From contig NZ_PJMU01000002.1 in NCBI RefSeq assembly GCF_002846395.1, positions 310,001 through 374,000 of the forward strand: a stretch of DNA of 64,000 nucleotides, in the 5' to 3' direction. The position numbers were made by a program, and so were the translations under genes. Below the pieces are notes generated by a model that saw only the letters and a list, made by a program, of their open reading frames with translations, searched no databases and had not been told where the DNA came from. The DNA is from Pontibacter ramchanderi. GTDB lineage: Bacteria > Bacteroidota > Bacteroidia > Cytophagales > Hymenobacteraceae. Positions within the stretch are counted from its first letter, which is position 1. Each line of letters starts with the position of its first letter. Positions 51,174 to 60,911 of this stretch are shown in pieces.

Positions 51174-51818
51174 ATGGAATTCCTGGACGAAGAACTACAG
51201 CAATACGCAGAGGACCATACCTCGCCGGAATCGGAGCTGCTGCATAAAGTAAACCGACAGACGCACCTGAACGTGATGAAGCCACGCATGCTGTCAGGTC
51301 ACCTGCAGGGCCGTCTGCTTTCCATGTTTTCGCACATGATCCGGCCGAAGCAGATTCTGGAAGTGGGCACCTATACCGGCTACTCGGCCCTTTGCCTGGC
51401 GGAGGGTCTGCAAGAGGACGGCACGCTGCACACCATCGACATCAACGAGGAACTCGAAGACACGGTGCGGGGCTATATAAAAGAGGCAGGTCTGAGCGAG
51501 AGCGTAAAATACTACATTGGCAATGCGCTGGAGATCATCCCTACCATCGACGCTACCTTTGATCTGGTGTTCATCGATGCCGACAAGTATAACTATGCTA
51601 CTTATTATGACATGGTGATTGACCGGGTGCGCTCGGGCGGCTATATTATTGCCGACAATGTGCTGTGGAGCGGCAAAGTGCTGGCCAAGTACCGCAAAAA
51701 ACTCGATGAAGACACGGCCGCACTACTGGATTTCAATAAAAAAGTACAGGACGACCCGAGGGTTGAGAACATCTTGCTGCCTGTAAGGGATGGGCTGATG
51801 GTTGCCCGAAAAAAATAA
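51174..51818 (+). CDS. O-methyltransferase (class I, CCoAOMT-like)
   Basis: 214 aa. SAM-binding motif QILEVGTYTGYSALCLAEGL, then TLHTIDINEELEDTVR, FDLVFIDADKYNYATYYDMVIDRVRSGGYIIADNVLWSGKVL. The Asp of FIDADK, and the Asp-Asn pair of ADNVLW, form the usual divalent-metal site. Substrate unknown; bacterial members methylate catechols and other hydroxylated compounds. Follows the M16 gene by 107 bases. Confidence 0.92.
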   Translation: MEFLDEELQQYAEDHTSPESELLHKVNRQTHLNVMKPRMLSGHLQGRLLSMFSHMIRPKQILEVGTYTGYSALCLAEGLQEDGTLHTIDINEELEDTVRGYIKEAGLSESVKYYIGNALEIIPTIDATFDLVFIDADKYNYATYYDMVIDRVRSGGYIIADNVLWSGKVLAKYRKKLDEDTAALLDFNKKVQDDPRVENILLPVRDGLMVARKK

Positions 51819-51821
51819 AAG

Positions 51822-51847
51822 AAAAGGTGGTAGCGATACCACCTTTT
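51822..51847 (+). terminator. Terminator of the O-methyltransferase gene
   Basis: AAAAGGTGGTA (51822-51832) pairs with TACCACCTTTT (51837-51847); loop GCGA; T run follows. Confidence 0.85.
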
Positions 51848-51963
51848 TTATTTACGCTCAGGTATAGCATCTTCATTCAGGTATAGCGCTACAGCCAAAA
51901 GCGCTTCTTATCTGACATTAAGGTAAAGTCAGCAATCATTCGCCGGATCCGCGGCGGGCTTAC

Positions 51964-52127
51964 TTATCCACAGTAAAAAATTTCTATAAAATAACTTCGT
52001 TCTAGGTTTTAGAATGCGGGGTAATTTGCGTTATTTTTGCAAGTGTATCCCTATATAGGGAACGTTCTATACCTGAATGAGTTATCCACAGCTGTTTCAA
52101 CATATACTGTAGCTCTTTTGTGGATAG
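51964..52127. other. Cluster of DnaA-box-like sites (candidate origin or DnaA-controlled region)
   Basis: In the 336-base gap between the O-methyltransferase and LysM genes, TTATCCACA occurs exactly at 51964-51972 and 52082-52090, and TGTGGATAG (one mismatch, other strand) at 52119-52127. Between them lie an AT-rich stretch (51973-52000), a perfect palindrome TCCCTATATAGGGA (52048-52061) and a -7-like box TATTTTTG (52032-52039). Two octamer copies lie before (about 51861, 51880) and one inside (about 52066). One chance TTATCCACA is expected per about 130 kb on both strands. Confidence 0.5.
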
Positions 52128-52154
52128 CTGCGCTTACTTTACCTGTTTACCTTT

Positions 52155-54710
52155 ATGAAGAAACCGTTACCATTCCTGCTGCTACTGCTTCTGCCACTGC
52201 TTGCTATGGCACAAACTGTCACTGTGCCCCACAACCTGTATTTCGGTGACATCCACCTGCGCATTTCGCCCAGAGCGCAGGAAGAGATCCAGAAAAAAGT
52301 GGATGCCCTGCACCGTAGCCCAAAGTATTTTCAGATGAAGGTAGAACTGGCTGATGCCTATTTCCCGCTGATTGAGCGTACGTTTCAGGAAGAAGGCGTG
52401 CCGGATGATTTCAAGTACCTGGCCCTGCAGGAAAGCGGCCTGCGTGGCGATGCCGTGTCTACCTCCAATGCGGTGGGCTACTGGCAATTCAAAAAGGAAG
52501 CGGCGCTGGACTTTAACCTGCGCATGGACAACATCGTAGACGAGCGCCGTCACATTGTGGAAGCAAGCCGTGGTGCTGCCCGTTATTTCAAGCGCAGCAA
52601 TAACTATTACAACAACTGGTTCAATGCGCTGCTATCGTATTACCATGGCTACTCCGGTGCCAAGGCCTATACCAAAGAATCCGACAAGGGCAGCAAGAAA
52701 ATGGACATCACCGAGAAGTCCGACCCTTACCTGCTGACGTTCCTGGCGCACAAAGTGGCCTACGACAACTTTATCGGAAAGAGCGCACCGCCTGCCGTAT
52801 CACTGCGTGAGTTGCGTGCCACACCAGGCCAAAGCCTGGCCGATATAGCCCTGGCTTACGAAACCGACCCTTCCGAACTCGAAAAATACAACAAGTGGCT
52901 GCTGGGCAGCACCATACCTGCCGATAAGGACTATTATGTAATGCTACCTGTTCGGCACAAAACTGAGCCAGGCGTTGTAGCATCGACAGAGCCGGTTCGC
53001 ACCACACCTGCCCGCCAAACAGCGGCTTTACCAGCGGCTGGCAGCATCATCAAGCGAAATAACCTGAACGCCATTGTAGCCGGCAAAGGCGACACCAAAG
53101 ATAAACTCGCCCTGAAGGCCGGCATTACCACGCGCAAACTCCTGCGCTTTAACGACATGCGCGACTTCGACAGGTTCGAGGAAGGCGAGGCCTATTACAT
53201 CGAGGCAAAACGCCTGAACGCTGACAAAGAATACCACGTGGTACAGCACGGCGAGACCATGCAGGAGATCGCACAGTTGTATGGCATCCGGCTGGACTAT
53301 CTCCAGTTTAAAAACCGCATGAAACGTGCTGAAGTACCAGTGCCGGGTCGTGTGCTCTGGCTGCAGAAGCGCCGCCCTGCCAAAGTTGCCATCGAGGTGC
53401 GCGAGTTGAAACCTGCGCCAGGTACCGAGAAGCCAGCTGCTACAGCGCAGAAAAAAGCTGCTGAAACCACCTCAATAGCAAAATCGACCACAACAGAGCC
53501 GACTGCCCAGCAAGACGATTTCCTCGCTCGCTTTAAAAAGAGCTGGAACAAAGTGAAAGGCCAGCCAGCAGAAACCGGGGAAAGAGAAACGAAAACGGTG
53601 GCTACAACAAGTCAGGAGGAAGAAACGGCCAGCGCTGCCATACCTGCCAAGGAAGCTGAACAAGGTATAGCCCTGGAAGAAGAGCCGATAAAGGTGGCTG
53701 CCACCCCGAAAACCGAGACGCCACCTGCCCCTGTTATGAAGCAGGCGGAGCAAGAGGTAAAAGTCAAAGAACAGAAAGCAGCAAAGCCAGTGGTTACTGA
53801 AAAGCAAAAAAGCACGGCTTTATACCCTGGCAAGCAAGTGCAGGATACCACGCAACAAAAAGCGATAGTTGAAGAGGCCGAGGTTGAAGCGACCGAAGAG
53901 GAAAATGCCGAATGGGCCGTAGGGCTGAGCGAAGACGTGTTTGTGGGCTTCTCTGGAGGCGAGGAGGAAGAAACAGCTGAGGTGTTTGAAGAGGCGAAAA
54001 CAGTGGAAACTGTTGCCACAGAGCGCGCTGTCATTAAACCTGCTGTCACTAAGACTGCACCTGCGAAAGCAGCACCTACTAAACCGGCAGCGGCTAAAAC
54101 ACCGCAGGCCAGTACAGTCGCTCAGGAAAACTCGGCTCCAACTGCCAAACCTGCGCGCCACATTGTGAAGCAGGGCGAGTCACTTTGGGGTATCTCCAGG
54201 CTGTATGCCGTAACCGTAAACGACATCACGACCTGGAACAACCTCGGGGATGCACCGATCAAGATTGGCCAGGAGCTCATTATTGCAGAGCCACAAACGC
54301 TGCCTTCGGAAGCCGACCGCACCTCCGAAACTGCAACACCTGCTTCAGCCGAAAAAACCGAAGTGCACACCGTAGCAGCCGGAGAGTCGCTATACCTACT
54401 GTCGCGCAAGTACAACGTGACAGTAAATGAGCTGAAAGCCTGGAATAACCTGCGCAGCACCGCTCTTTCCATTGGTCAGGAGCTGCGTGTAAGTGCGCCG
54501 GCCGGTCAGGAAGTGAACAACGAGGACCTGGAGGAAGCTCCTGCTGAAGATTTCAAAGGCACCAGCACCCAGCACACAGTGGTATCGGGTGAGAGTCTCT
54601 ATCAGATTTCCCGCAAGTATGGCGTTACCATCAAAGACATCATGGAGTGGAACAACAAATCGGACTTCAATGTGAAGCCTGGCGACAAGCTGATGATCCG
54701 GAAGAAGTAA
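52155..54710 (+). CDS. Lytic transglycosylase with multiple LysM domains (MltD-like)
   Basis: 851 aa. Signal peptide to about residue 19. SLT domain at about 75-205 with catalytic Glu in YLALQESGLRGDAVSTSNAVGYWQFKKEAA and NWFNALLSYYHGYSGA. Two divergent LysM-type segments follow (about 225-275 and 325-400), then a long Glu/Ala/Thr/Pro-rich linker (about 410-660), and three clear LysM domains at about 668-713, 738-782 and 806-851 (HTVVSGESLYQISRKYGVTIKDIMEWNN). It cuts glycan strands in the periplasm. The gene lies directly after the DnaA-box cluster. Confidence 0.92.
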   Translation: MKKPLPFLLLLLLPLLAMAQTVTVPHNLYFGDIHLRISPRAQEEIQKKVDALHRSPKYFQMKVELADAYFPLIERTFQEEGVPDDFKYLALQESGLRGDAVSTSNAVGYWQFKKEAALDFNLRMDNIVDERRHIVEASRGAARYFKRSNNYYNNWFNALLSYYHGYSGAKAYTKESDKGSKKMDITEKSDPYLLTFLAHKVAYDNFIGKSAPPAVSLRELRATPGQSLADIALAYETDPSELEKYNKWLLGSTIPADKDYYVMLPVRHKTEPGVVASTEPVRTTPARQTAALPAAGSIIKRNNLNAIVAGKGDTKDKLALKAGITTRKLLRFNDMRDFDRFEEGEAYYIEAKRLNADKEYHVVQHGETMQEIAQLYGIRLDYLQFKNRMKRAEVPVPGRVLWLQKRRPAKVAIEVRELKPAPGTEKPAATAQKKAAETTSIAKSTTTEPTAQQDDFLARFKKSWNKVKGQPAETGERETKTVATTSQEEETASAAIPAKEAEQGIALEEEPIKVAATPKTETPPAPVMKQAEQEVKVKEQKAAKPVVTEKQKSTALYPGKQVQDTTQQKAIVEEAEVEATEEENAEWAVGLSEDVFVGFSGGEEEETAEVFEEAKTVETVATERAVIKPAVTKTAPAKAAPTKPAAAKTPQASTVAQENSAPTAKPARHIVKQGESLWGISRLYAVTVNDITTWNNLGDAPIKIGQELIIAEPQTLPSEADRTSETATPASAEKTEVHTVAAGESLYLLSRKYNVTVNELKAWNNLRSTALSIGQELRVSAPAGQEVNNEDLEEAPAEDFKGTSTQHTVVSGESLYQISRKYGVTIKDIMEWNNKSDFNVKPGDKLMIRKK

Positions 54711-54728
54711 TATTTACAGGTATGCCCT

Positions 54729-54943
54729 GACAAAGGATTGTTTGACAAAAGACCATACCTACATTAATAAGAAGTGCCGGCAATTCAAGCCGGCGCTTCT
54801 TATTTTATAATATTACAGATTATTATCGCACCAAAACCAATGTTGACACAGAGCGGTTTCCCTACTCCCATCATTCCAGATTAACTCAAATGGCTCTTTA
54901 TAAAAAAATGACTTAAGAATCTTTTGTCAAACAGTCCTTTGTC
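54729..54943. repeat. Intergenic module bounded by 24-bp inverted repeats
   Basis: 54729-54752 (GACAAAGGATTGTTTGACAA.. type) is the reverse complement of 54920-54943 with one mismatch. The 215-bp module spans nearly the whole gap between the convergent LysM and MFS genes and contains the terminator at 54766-54804. Confidence 0.8.
54766..54804. terminator. Bidirectional terminator
   Basis: 16-bp stem (54766-54781 with 54789-54804) with one G-T pair, core GAAGTGCCGGC, A/T-rich ends. Shared by the LysM and MFS genes. Confidence 0.85.
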
Positions 54944-54958
54944 AAGCTGCTGTGCTAC

Positions 54959-56287
54959 TTACCTTTTCCCCGGAGGAGCAGTCAGTTTCGTGGCGGTGCG
55001 AAGCCCGGTGGCGATTTCGGGAAGAATACCCAGGCGCTCGTAGATGGGCTGCACCATCAGGCGAAGGCGCTTCAGGTTCCAGGCAAACGGAATGACGCTG
55101 ACGGCACAGAGGAATCCGCAACCCAGTAAGGTATAGGCTACCCCGATCTGCTCGGCCACTGAGCTTGCCAGAATGCTGCCCAGCGGGGCCATACCCATAA
55201 AGGCAGTCGCATACAAACTCATCACGCGCCCCCGCTTGTCATCGTCCACCAGCGTTTGCAGCAGCGTGTTGCACGATGCCATCGTCACGATCATGCCAAA
55301 GCCGGTGAACAGCATCAGCACCAGTGAGAGCCATAGAATCGTAGAGAAGGAGAAGGCAATCAGGGCCGTGCCAAACAGCGCCATCGTAAACACGATCACC
55401 TTGCCAAGACCGAGCACCGACTTTCGCTGGGCCAAAAACAGAGCACCCGACAAAGCCCCCAGTCCGGAGGCACCCATCAGGTAGCCGAGCGTGTTCGCAC
55501 CGCCATGCAGTATGTCGCGGGCAAACACCGGCAGCATCACGCTAAAGGGCATACCAAATAAGCTGATCAGGCCAACAATTAAAATAAGCGTACGGATGGG
55601 TGGAAAGCCGAAAGCATAGGTAAAACCCTGCCTGAGAGAGCTCCACATATTTTCCTGTCGTTTTTCCCGCACAAAGGGATTGAGCCGCAGCGTCAGGAGT
55701 GAGGCCAGCACTGCCAGGTAGCTCACCGCATTGATCAGGATGCAGACACCCTCCCCTACCCAGGCAATCAGCACACCCGCCACCGAAGGACCGACCAGAC
55801 GAGCCATGTTGAACATCGAGGAGTTGAGCGCAATGGCATTACTAACATCCTCACGCTTGTCTACCAATTGCACTACAAAGGCCTGTCGGGTAGCCACATC
55901 GAAGGCGTTGATGGTGCCGAGCACCACCATCAGCGTCATCACGTGCCATACCTGCACCGTGCCCGTTAGCACCAGCGTAGCCAGGGTACCTGCCTGCAGC
56001 ATCGACAGGAATTGTGTAACCAGGAGCACATGGTGGCGATTGAACTTATCGGCCAGCACGCCGGCAAAAGGGCCCAGCAAAAAGGAAGGAATCTGGTTGG
56101 CAAACGTAACGGCTCCCAACAGGAACACCGAATCCGTAAGGCGGTAGACCAGCCAGCTGATGGCGATCTGCTGCATCCAGGTACCGATCAGCGAAACACC
56201 CTGCCCCATGAAAAATATCCGGTAATTGCGCGAGCGCAACGCCCGGAACATTCCCCCTATCTTTCCTGAATCTTCTGTTTCTGCCAT
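54959..56287 (-). CDS. MFS transporter (EntS/MFS_3 type)
   Basis: 442 aa with about 12 membrane segments. MFS signature LADKFNRHHVLL between helices 2 and 3; opening pattern FRALRSRNYRIFFMGQGVSLIGTWMQQIAISWLVYRLTDS and FDVATRQAFVVQLV are typical of the enterobactin-exporter subgroup. Transports an unknown small molecule, probably outward. The C-terminus after the last helix is basic. Leftward single gene; no linked regulator or biosynthetic genes. Confidence 0.9.
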   Translation of the reverse strand: MAETEDSGKIGGMFRALRSRNYRIFFMGQGVSLIGTWMQQIAISWLVYRLTDSVFLLGAVTFANQIPSFLLGPFAGVLADKFNRHHVLLVTQFLSMLQAGTLATLVLTGTVQVWHVMTLMVVLGTINAFDVATRQAFVVQLVDKREDVSNAIALNSSMFNMARLVGPSVAGVLIAWVGEGVCILINAVSYLAVLASLLTLRLNPFVREKRQENMWSSLRQGFTYAFGFPPIRTLILIVGLISLFGMPFSVMLPVFARDILHGGANTLGYLMGASGLGALSGALFLAQRKSVLGLGKVIVFTMALFGTALIAFSFSTILWLSLVLMLFTGFGMIVTMASCNTLLQTLVDDDKRGRVMSLYATAFMGMAPLGSILASSVAEQIGVAYTLLGCGFLCAVSVIPFAWNLKRLRLMVQPIYERLGILPEIATGLRTATKLTAPPGKR

Positions 56288-56576
56288 GCTGTTCCTTCTT
56301 GCTATACCTGTCTGGGCACAGGCTTTATCTTACGGTGGGGCTTGCTTTTCAGGTTGTAATTATACGCTTTATTTAAGAACGGTCGCAATCAATTTACTGC
56401 TTACAAAAGGGATGAATACCTTCTGTTTTTTGTTTTAGCCCGGGGCGGTATTTCTTTTGGGCAGCCGCCCGATTTTCCGTAATTTTAACATCCCGAAAAT
56501 GCCGCCTGGTATAGGAGATAGCATACCTGCGTGTCATTATTAATTAATCATTCGTCATTACTAATTCAATATAGTT

Positions 56577-59500
56577 TTGCCAGTTTTCTCTCATTTACAC
56601 ACCCATACCCAGTACTCGCTGCTCGACGGTCAGGCCAGTATCAGTGCGCTCATGAAAAAGGCGCAGGCCGATGGCATGCCCGCCGTTGCCATGACCGACC
56701 ACGGCAACATGTTCGCCGCCTTCAACTTTGTGAACGAGGCAAACAAGTATAACGTGAAGCCGATCGTGGGCTGTGAGTTTTACCTGGTGGCCGACCGTCA
56801 TCAGAAAACCTTCAGCAAAGAGCAGAAAGACAACCGCTACCACCAGCTGCTGCTCGCCAAAGACCAGGAAGGCTACCAGAACCTGGCCAAGCTCTGCTCC
56901 ATGTCCTACATCGAGGGGATGTACAGCAAGTGGCCGCGCATCGACAAAGAGCTGCTGCTCCAGTATAGCAAAGGCCTGATCGCGACTAGCTGCTGCATTG
57001 GCGCAGAGGTACCGCAGGCGATCCTGTGGAAAAGCGAAGAAGAAGCCGAAGAGATATTCAAGTGGTGGCTCGATGTGTTCGGTGAAGACTACTACATCGA
57101 GATTCAGCGCCACGGCCTCATGAACATTGACGGCACCGGCAAAAGCCAGGAAGATATCAACCAGGTGCTGCTGAAGTGGGCGAAAAAGTATAATGTGAAG
57201 GTGATCTGCACCAACGACTCCCACTACGTGGACCAGGAAGACTGGAACGCGCACGACATCCTGCTGTGCGTGAACACCGGCGAAGACCAGAGTACCCCGG
57301 TGGGCGATTTTGCCACGAAGTACTACCGCTTCCTGAGCGATGACCAGAAGGTGATCTACGACACGGTGGAGAACGTGCGCAGCAAGTATAGCAACCACAT
57401 GAACGTGCGCCAGATGCTGCAGCGCATCGACGAAGCTGGTCCGAAGACACGTTTTGGTTTCCCAAACGACCAGTTCTACTTTAAGACGCAGGCCGAAATG
57501 AACGAACTGTTCAAGGACGTGCCGGAAGCCGTGGACAATACCAACGAGATTGTTGACAAGATCACGCCACCGAAGCTGAAGCGCGACATCCTGCTACCGA
57601 ACTTCCCTATACCTCCGGAACATGCCGATGCCGACGATTTACTGCGTCACCTGACCTACGAAGGTGCCAAAAAGCGCTACTCCGAAATTACACCGGAAGT
57701 GACTGAGCGCCTCGACTTTGAGCTGCACGTAATCAAGACCATGGGCTTTGCCGGTTACTTTTTGATCGTGCAGGACTTCATTAACCGTGGCCGTGACATG
57801 GGTGTGTTCGTGGGGCCGGGCCGTGGTTCAGCTGCCGGATCGGCGGTCGCTTACTGTATCGGTATCACCAATATCGACCCGATCAGGTATAACCTCCTAT
57901 TCGAACGATTCCTGAACCCGGAACGTGTATCGATGCCCGATATTGACATCGACTTTGATGACGTAAACCGCCAGCGCGTGATCGACTATGTGGTGGACAA
58001 GTATGGCAAAACGCAGGTAGCCCAGATTATTACCTTTGGTACCATGGCGGCCAAATCGTCCATCAAAGACGTGGCCCGCGCCACTTCGCTACCGCTTTCC
58101 GAAGCCAACGAACTGGCCAAGATGGTACCGGAAACACCAGGTACCACGCTGGCCAAGGCCTTTATGGAAAACCTGGAACTGGCCGCTATACGCGAAGGAG
58201 AGGACGCCCGTGCTGCAGTGCTCAAGCTGGCCGAAAAGCTGGAAGGCTCGGTGCGCAACACAGGTATACACGCTGCGGGCGTAATTATTGCTCCGGACGA
58301 CATCACGAACTACATCCCTGTTTCGACTTCGAAAGACGCGGACCTGCTTGTAACGCAGTTCGATGGCAAGGTGATCGAGAGTGCCGGTATGCTGAAGATG
58401 GACTTTCTGGGTCTGAAGACCCTGACCATCATCAAAGACGCGATGGAGCTTATCAAGAAAAACCATGGCGTAGAGATCGACATCGACAACATTCCGATAG
58501 ACGACGAGAAAACCTACGAACTCTACCAGCGCGGCGACACGATCGGCACGTTCCAGTTCGAGTCGGAAGGTATGCGCATGTACCTCAAGGACCTACAGCC
58601 GACCAACATCGAAGACCTGATCGCCATGAACGCCCTTTACCGTCCGGGCCCGATGCAGTTCATTCCGAACTTCATCAACCGCAAGCACGGCAAAGAGGAA
58701 GTAGAATACCCGCACGAGCTGCTGGAGCCGATCCTAAATTACTCGTACGGGATCATGGTATACCAGGAGCAGATCATGCAGACGGCCCAGATCCTGGCCG
58801 GTTACTCACTCGGTGGCGCCGACTTGCTGCGCCGCGCCATGGGTAAGAAGGACATGAAGAAGATGGCCGAGGAACGAGAGAAGTTCATTGCCGGCGCTGC
58901 AGAAATGCACAAGATCCCGGCTAAGAAAGCTTCGGAGGTGTTCGACGTGATGGAGAAGTTCGCCCAGTACGGCTTCAACCGCTCCCACTCCGCCGCTTAC
59001 TCCGTGGTAGCCTACCAGACTGGTTACCTCAAGGCCCACTACCCTGCCGAGTACATGGCGGCAGTGCTCACCAACAACATGAACGACATCAAAAAGGTGA
59101 CGTTCTTTATTGAAGAAGCCCGCAAACAAGGTGTGGCTGTGTTGGGTCCGGACGTGAACGAATCGTTGCTCAAGTTCAATGTGAACGAGCAAGGGCAGAT
59201 CCGTTTCGGTCTGGCCGCTATCAAAGGTACTGGTGAGGCTGCCGTAGACGCAATCATTTCGGAAAGAGAGAAGAACGGCCCTTACCAGGACATTTTCGAT
59301 TTCGCGAAGCGCATTAACCTGCGCGCCGTGAACAAGAAGACCTTCGAAAGCATGGCTTTGGCCGGAGCCTTCGACTCGTGGGGACTGTACCACCGCGCCC
59401 AGCTGATGGAAGTGCCGGAAGGCGAGAACATCAGTTTGCTGGAGAAGGCGGTTCGTTACGGTAACAACTACCAGGCCGAGCAACAGGCGGCACAACAGTC

Positions 59501-60200
59501 GCTGTTCGGGGGCAGTGCCGCAGTGGCCTCTCCGCTACCGAAGATACCCGAGGTACAGGTATGGACGCAGGCCGAAATGCTGCGCCGTGAGAAAGAAGTG
59601 GTAGGTTTCTACATCTCAGGCCACCCGCTCGACCAGTTCAAGATGGAGATCGACTCCTACTGTACCTCCGCCCTGGCCGATATTTCCAACCACAAGAACA
59701 AAGACATTAACGTGGCAGGTATGGTATCGGAAGTGGTGATTCGCACGGCCAAGAACGGTAACCCCTTTGCGCTGTTCTCGATCGAAGACTATGACACCAC
59801 CCTGCAAATGGCGCTGTTCGGGGAGGACTACATGAAGTTCCAGCCCTATCTGCGCCAAGGGCTATACCTGTTCATCCGGGGCAAGGTGCAGCTGCGCTAT
59901 AAAACCGAAGACCAGTGGGAGCTCAAGCCTACCAATATCCAGCTGCTCGGCGACGTGATGGACAAAATGGCGCAGGGTGTACAGCTGAACGTGAACTTAC
60001 AATTGCTTACCCCTAATGTAGCTGAAGCCCTGGAAGAGGCCATCATGACCAGCCCGGGCCAGAAGCGGCTGGAGATTACCCTGCATGTGCCAGACGAAAA
60101 GCTGGTGCTTCCGACTTACTCCCGCAAGTACCGTGTTGACCCGAAAGTGTTTTTAGGCCAGATCAAGGATTTGGGCTTGGGTGAGTGTAAGCTTCTTTGA
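56577..60200 (+). CDS. dnaE: DNA polymerase III alpha subunit
   Basis: 1207 aa, the replicative polymerase. N-terminal PHP domain (FSHLHTHTQYSLLDGQASISALMKKA, MTDHGNMFA, CTNDSHYV); C-family polymerase core with GPGRGSAAGSAVAYCIGITNIDP and the catalytic aspartates in MPDIDIDFDD (about residues 454-463); GIHAAGVII; then helix-hairpin-helix and OB-fold (INVAGMVSEVVIRTAKNGNPFALFSIED) regions. No intein. The start is TTG at 56577, at once followed by the conserved VFSHLHTHT, so no later start is possible. Monocistronic, with a hairpin at 60260. Confidence 0.96.
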   Translation: MPVFSHLHTHTQYSLLDGQASISALMKKAQADGMPAVAMTDHGNMFAAFNFVNEANKYNVKPIVGCEFYLVADRHQKTFSKEQKDNRYHQLLLAKDQEGYQNLAKLCSMSYIEGMYSKWPRIDKELLLQYSKGLIATSCCIGAEVPQAILWKSEEEAEEIFKWWLDVFGEDYYIEIQRHGLMNIDGTGKSQEDINQVLLKWAKKYNVKVICTNDSHYVDQEDWNAHDILLCVNTGEDQSTPVGDFATKYYRFLSDDQKVIYDTVENVRSKYSNHMNVRQMLQRIDEAGPKTRFGFPNDQFYFKTQAEMNELFKDVPEAVDNTNEIVDKITPPKLKRDILLPNFPIPPEHADADDLLRHLTYEGAKKRYSEITPEVTERLDFELHVIKTMGFAGYFLIVQDFINRGRDMGVFVGPGRGSAAGSAVAYCIGITNIDPIRYNLLFERFLNPERVSMPDIDIDFDDVNRQRVIDYVVDKYGKTQVAQIITFGTMAAKSSIKDVARATSLPLSEANELAKMVPETPGTTLAKAFMENLELAAIREGEDARAAVLKLAEKLEGSVRNTGIHAAGVIIAPDDITNYIPVSTSKDADLLVTQFDGKVIESAGMLKMDFLGLKTLTIIKDAMELIKKNHGVEIDIDNIPIDDEKTYELYQRGDTIGTFQFESEGMRMYLKDLQPTNIEDLIAMNALYRPGPMQFIPNFINRKHGKEEVEYPHELLEPILNYSYGIMVYQEQIMQTAQILAGYSLGGADLLRRAMGKKDMKKMAEEREKFIAGAAEMHKIPAKKASEVFDVMEKFAQYGFNRSHSAAYSVVAYQTGYLKAHYPAEYMAAVLTNNMNDIKKVTFFIEEARKQGVAVLGPDVNESLLKFNVNEQGQIRFGLAAIKGTGEAAVDAIISEREKNGPYQDIFDFAKRINLRAVNKKTFESMALAGAFDSWGLYHRAQLMEVPEGENISLLEKAVRYGNNYQAEQQAAQQSLFGGSAAVASPLPKIPEVQVWTQAEMLRREKEVVGFYISGHPLDQFKMEIDSYCTSALADISNHKNKDINVAGMVSEVVIRTAKNGNPFALFSIEDYDTTLQMALFGEDYMKFQPYLRQGLYLFIRGKVQLRYKTEDQWELKPTNIQLLGDVMDKMAQGVQLNVNLQLLTPNVAEALEEAIMTSPGQKRLEITLHVPDEKLVLPTYSRKYRVDPKVFLGQIKDLGLGECKLL

Positions 60201-60205
60201 TTAGC

Positions 60206-60236
60206 AAATGTGGAGATGGGGAGATTTGAAGATGTA
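60206..60236. repeat. Single repeat arm after dnaE
   Basis: AAATGTGGAGATGGGGAGAT-type sequence resembles the left arm of the module at 32208-32258 but has no obvious partner arm here. Confidence 0.55.
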
Positions 60237-60259
60237 TGTTTCTGTCTCTTCAGGTATAG

Positions 60260-60291
60260 AAAAGGTATACTGCGGAAGTAGTATACCTTTT
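60260..60291. terminator. Terminator whose stem contains the GGTATA core
   Basis: AAAAGGTATACT (60260-60271) pairs with AGTATACCTTTT (60280-60291). A full octamer (AGGTATAG) lies just before it at about 60252. Shared by dnaE and the 60297 gene. Confidence 0.85.
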
Positions 60292-60296
60292 TTGCT

Positions 60297-60911
60297 TTAA
60301 AAAGCGTAGCCGAGCGACATCCCTAGCCGAAGGTCATAGGGTGAGGGTTTGTGATACTCTATTTCTTCCTTCGTATAATTCGATTTACTGATCAGCCTCT
60401 GGTGAAAATGATAACCTATTCCCCAGAACAGATCAATAGTAAATCCTTTAGGCTTCATTTGCTGGTATCCCATTATTGCTCCAGCGCCATAGCCTGCCCA
60501 TTCCTCATATTCCCGATCGGGTTCGCTGAAAAGCCAGAAACCATTTCCACCTTCTCTTTCATTGTTTATGCGTAAGCGGTACTTCAGGTAGGGCCCTGCA
60601 TAAAATCCATTGAGAGATTTTCCCTTCGAATAGAATTTAAAATCGGATGTGAGCGCATACGTAGAAGAAAAATCATCTTTCATCAAAGTCAGTCGCCTCG
60701 GATAAGTGGTAGCTGTTAATGCCCCTGCAAAATGCGGGGTGATATGCCGCTCATAAGACACATTGAAAGACCCAATAAACAGAGGTATTATATTAAGCTT
60801 AAATGCATTGGCCCTTAGAAGTTTACTATCTTCTCCCCCGGTATCCTGAGCGCAGACTGCCGGTGTTATAAAAAAGATCAGAAACAGAGCTAAAGTGCAC
60901 CTAGTCTTCAT
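60297..60911 (-). CDS. DUF3575-like outer-membrane protein
   Basis: 204 aa with signal peptide (MKTRCTLALFLIFFITPAVCA). The motif LLRANAFKLNIIPLFIGSFNVSYERHITPHFAG is typical of DUF3575 barrel proteins; the rest shows alternating strands with YLKYRLRIN and TIDLFWGIGYHFH and ends GMSLGYAF. Role unknown. Single gene, AT-rich upstream region. Confidence 0.82.
   Translation of the reverse strand: MKTRCTLALFLIFFITPAVCAQDTGGEDSKLLRANAFKLNIIPLFIGSFNVSYERHITPHFAGALTATTYPRRLTLMKDDFSSTYALTSDFKFYSKGKSLNGFYAGPYLKYRLRINNEREGGNGFWLFSEPDREYEEWAGYGAGAIMGYQQMKPKGFTIDLFWGIGYHFHQRLISKSNYTKEEIEYHKPSPYDLRLGMSLGYAF

Noticed and set aside
56572-56579. TAGTTTTG as the dnaE promoter
   Set aside because: It overlaps the TTG start codon; transcription from it would start inside the conserved coding region.
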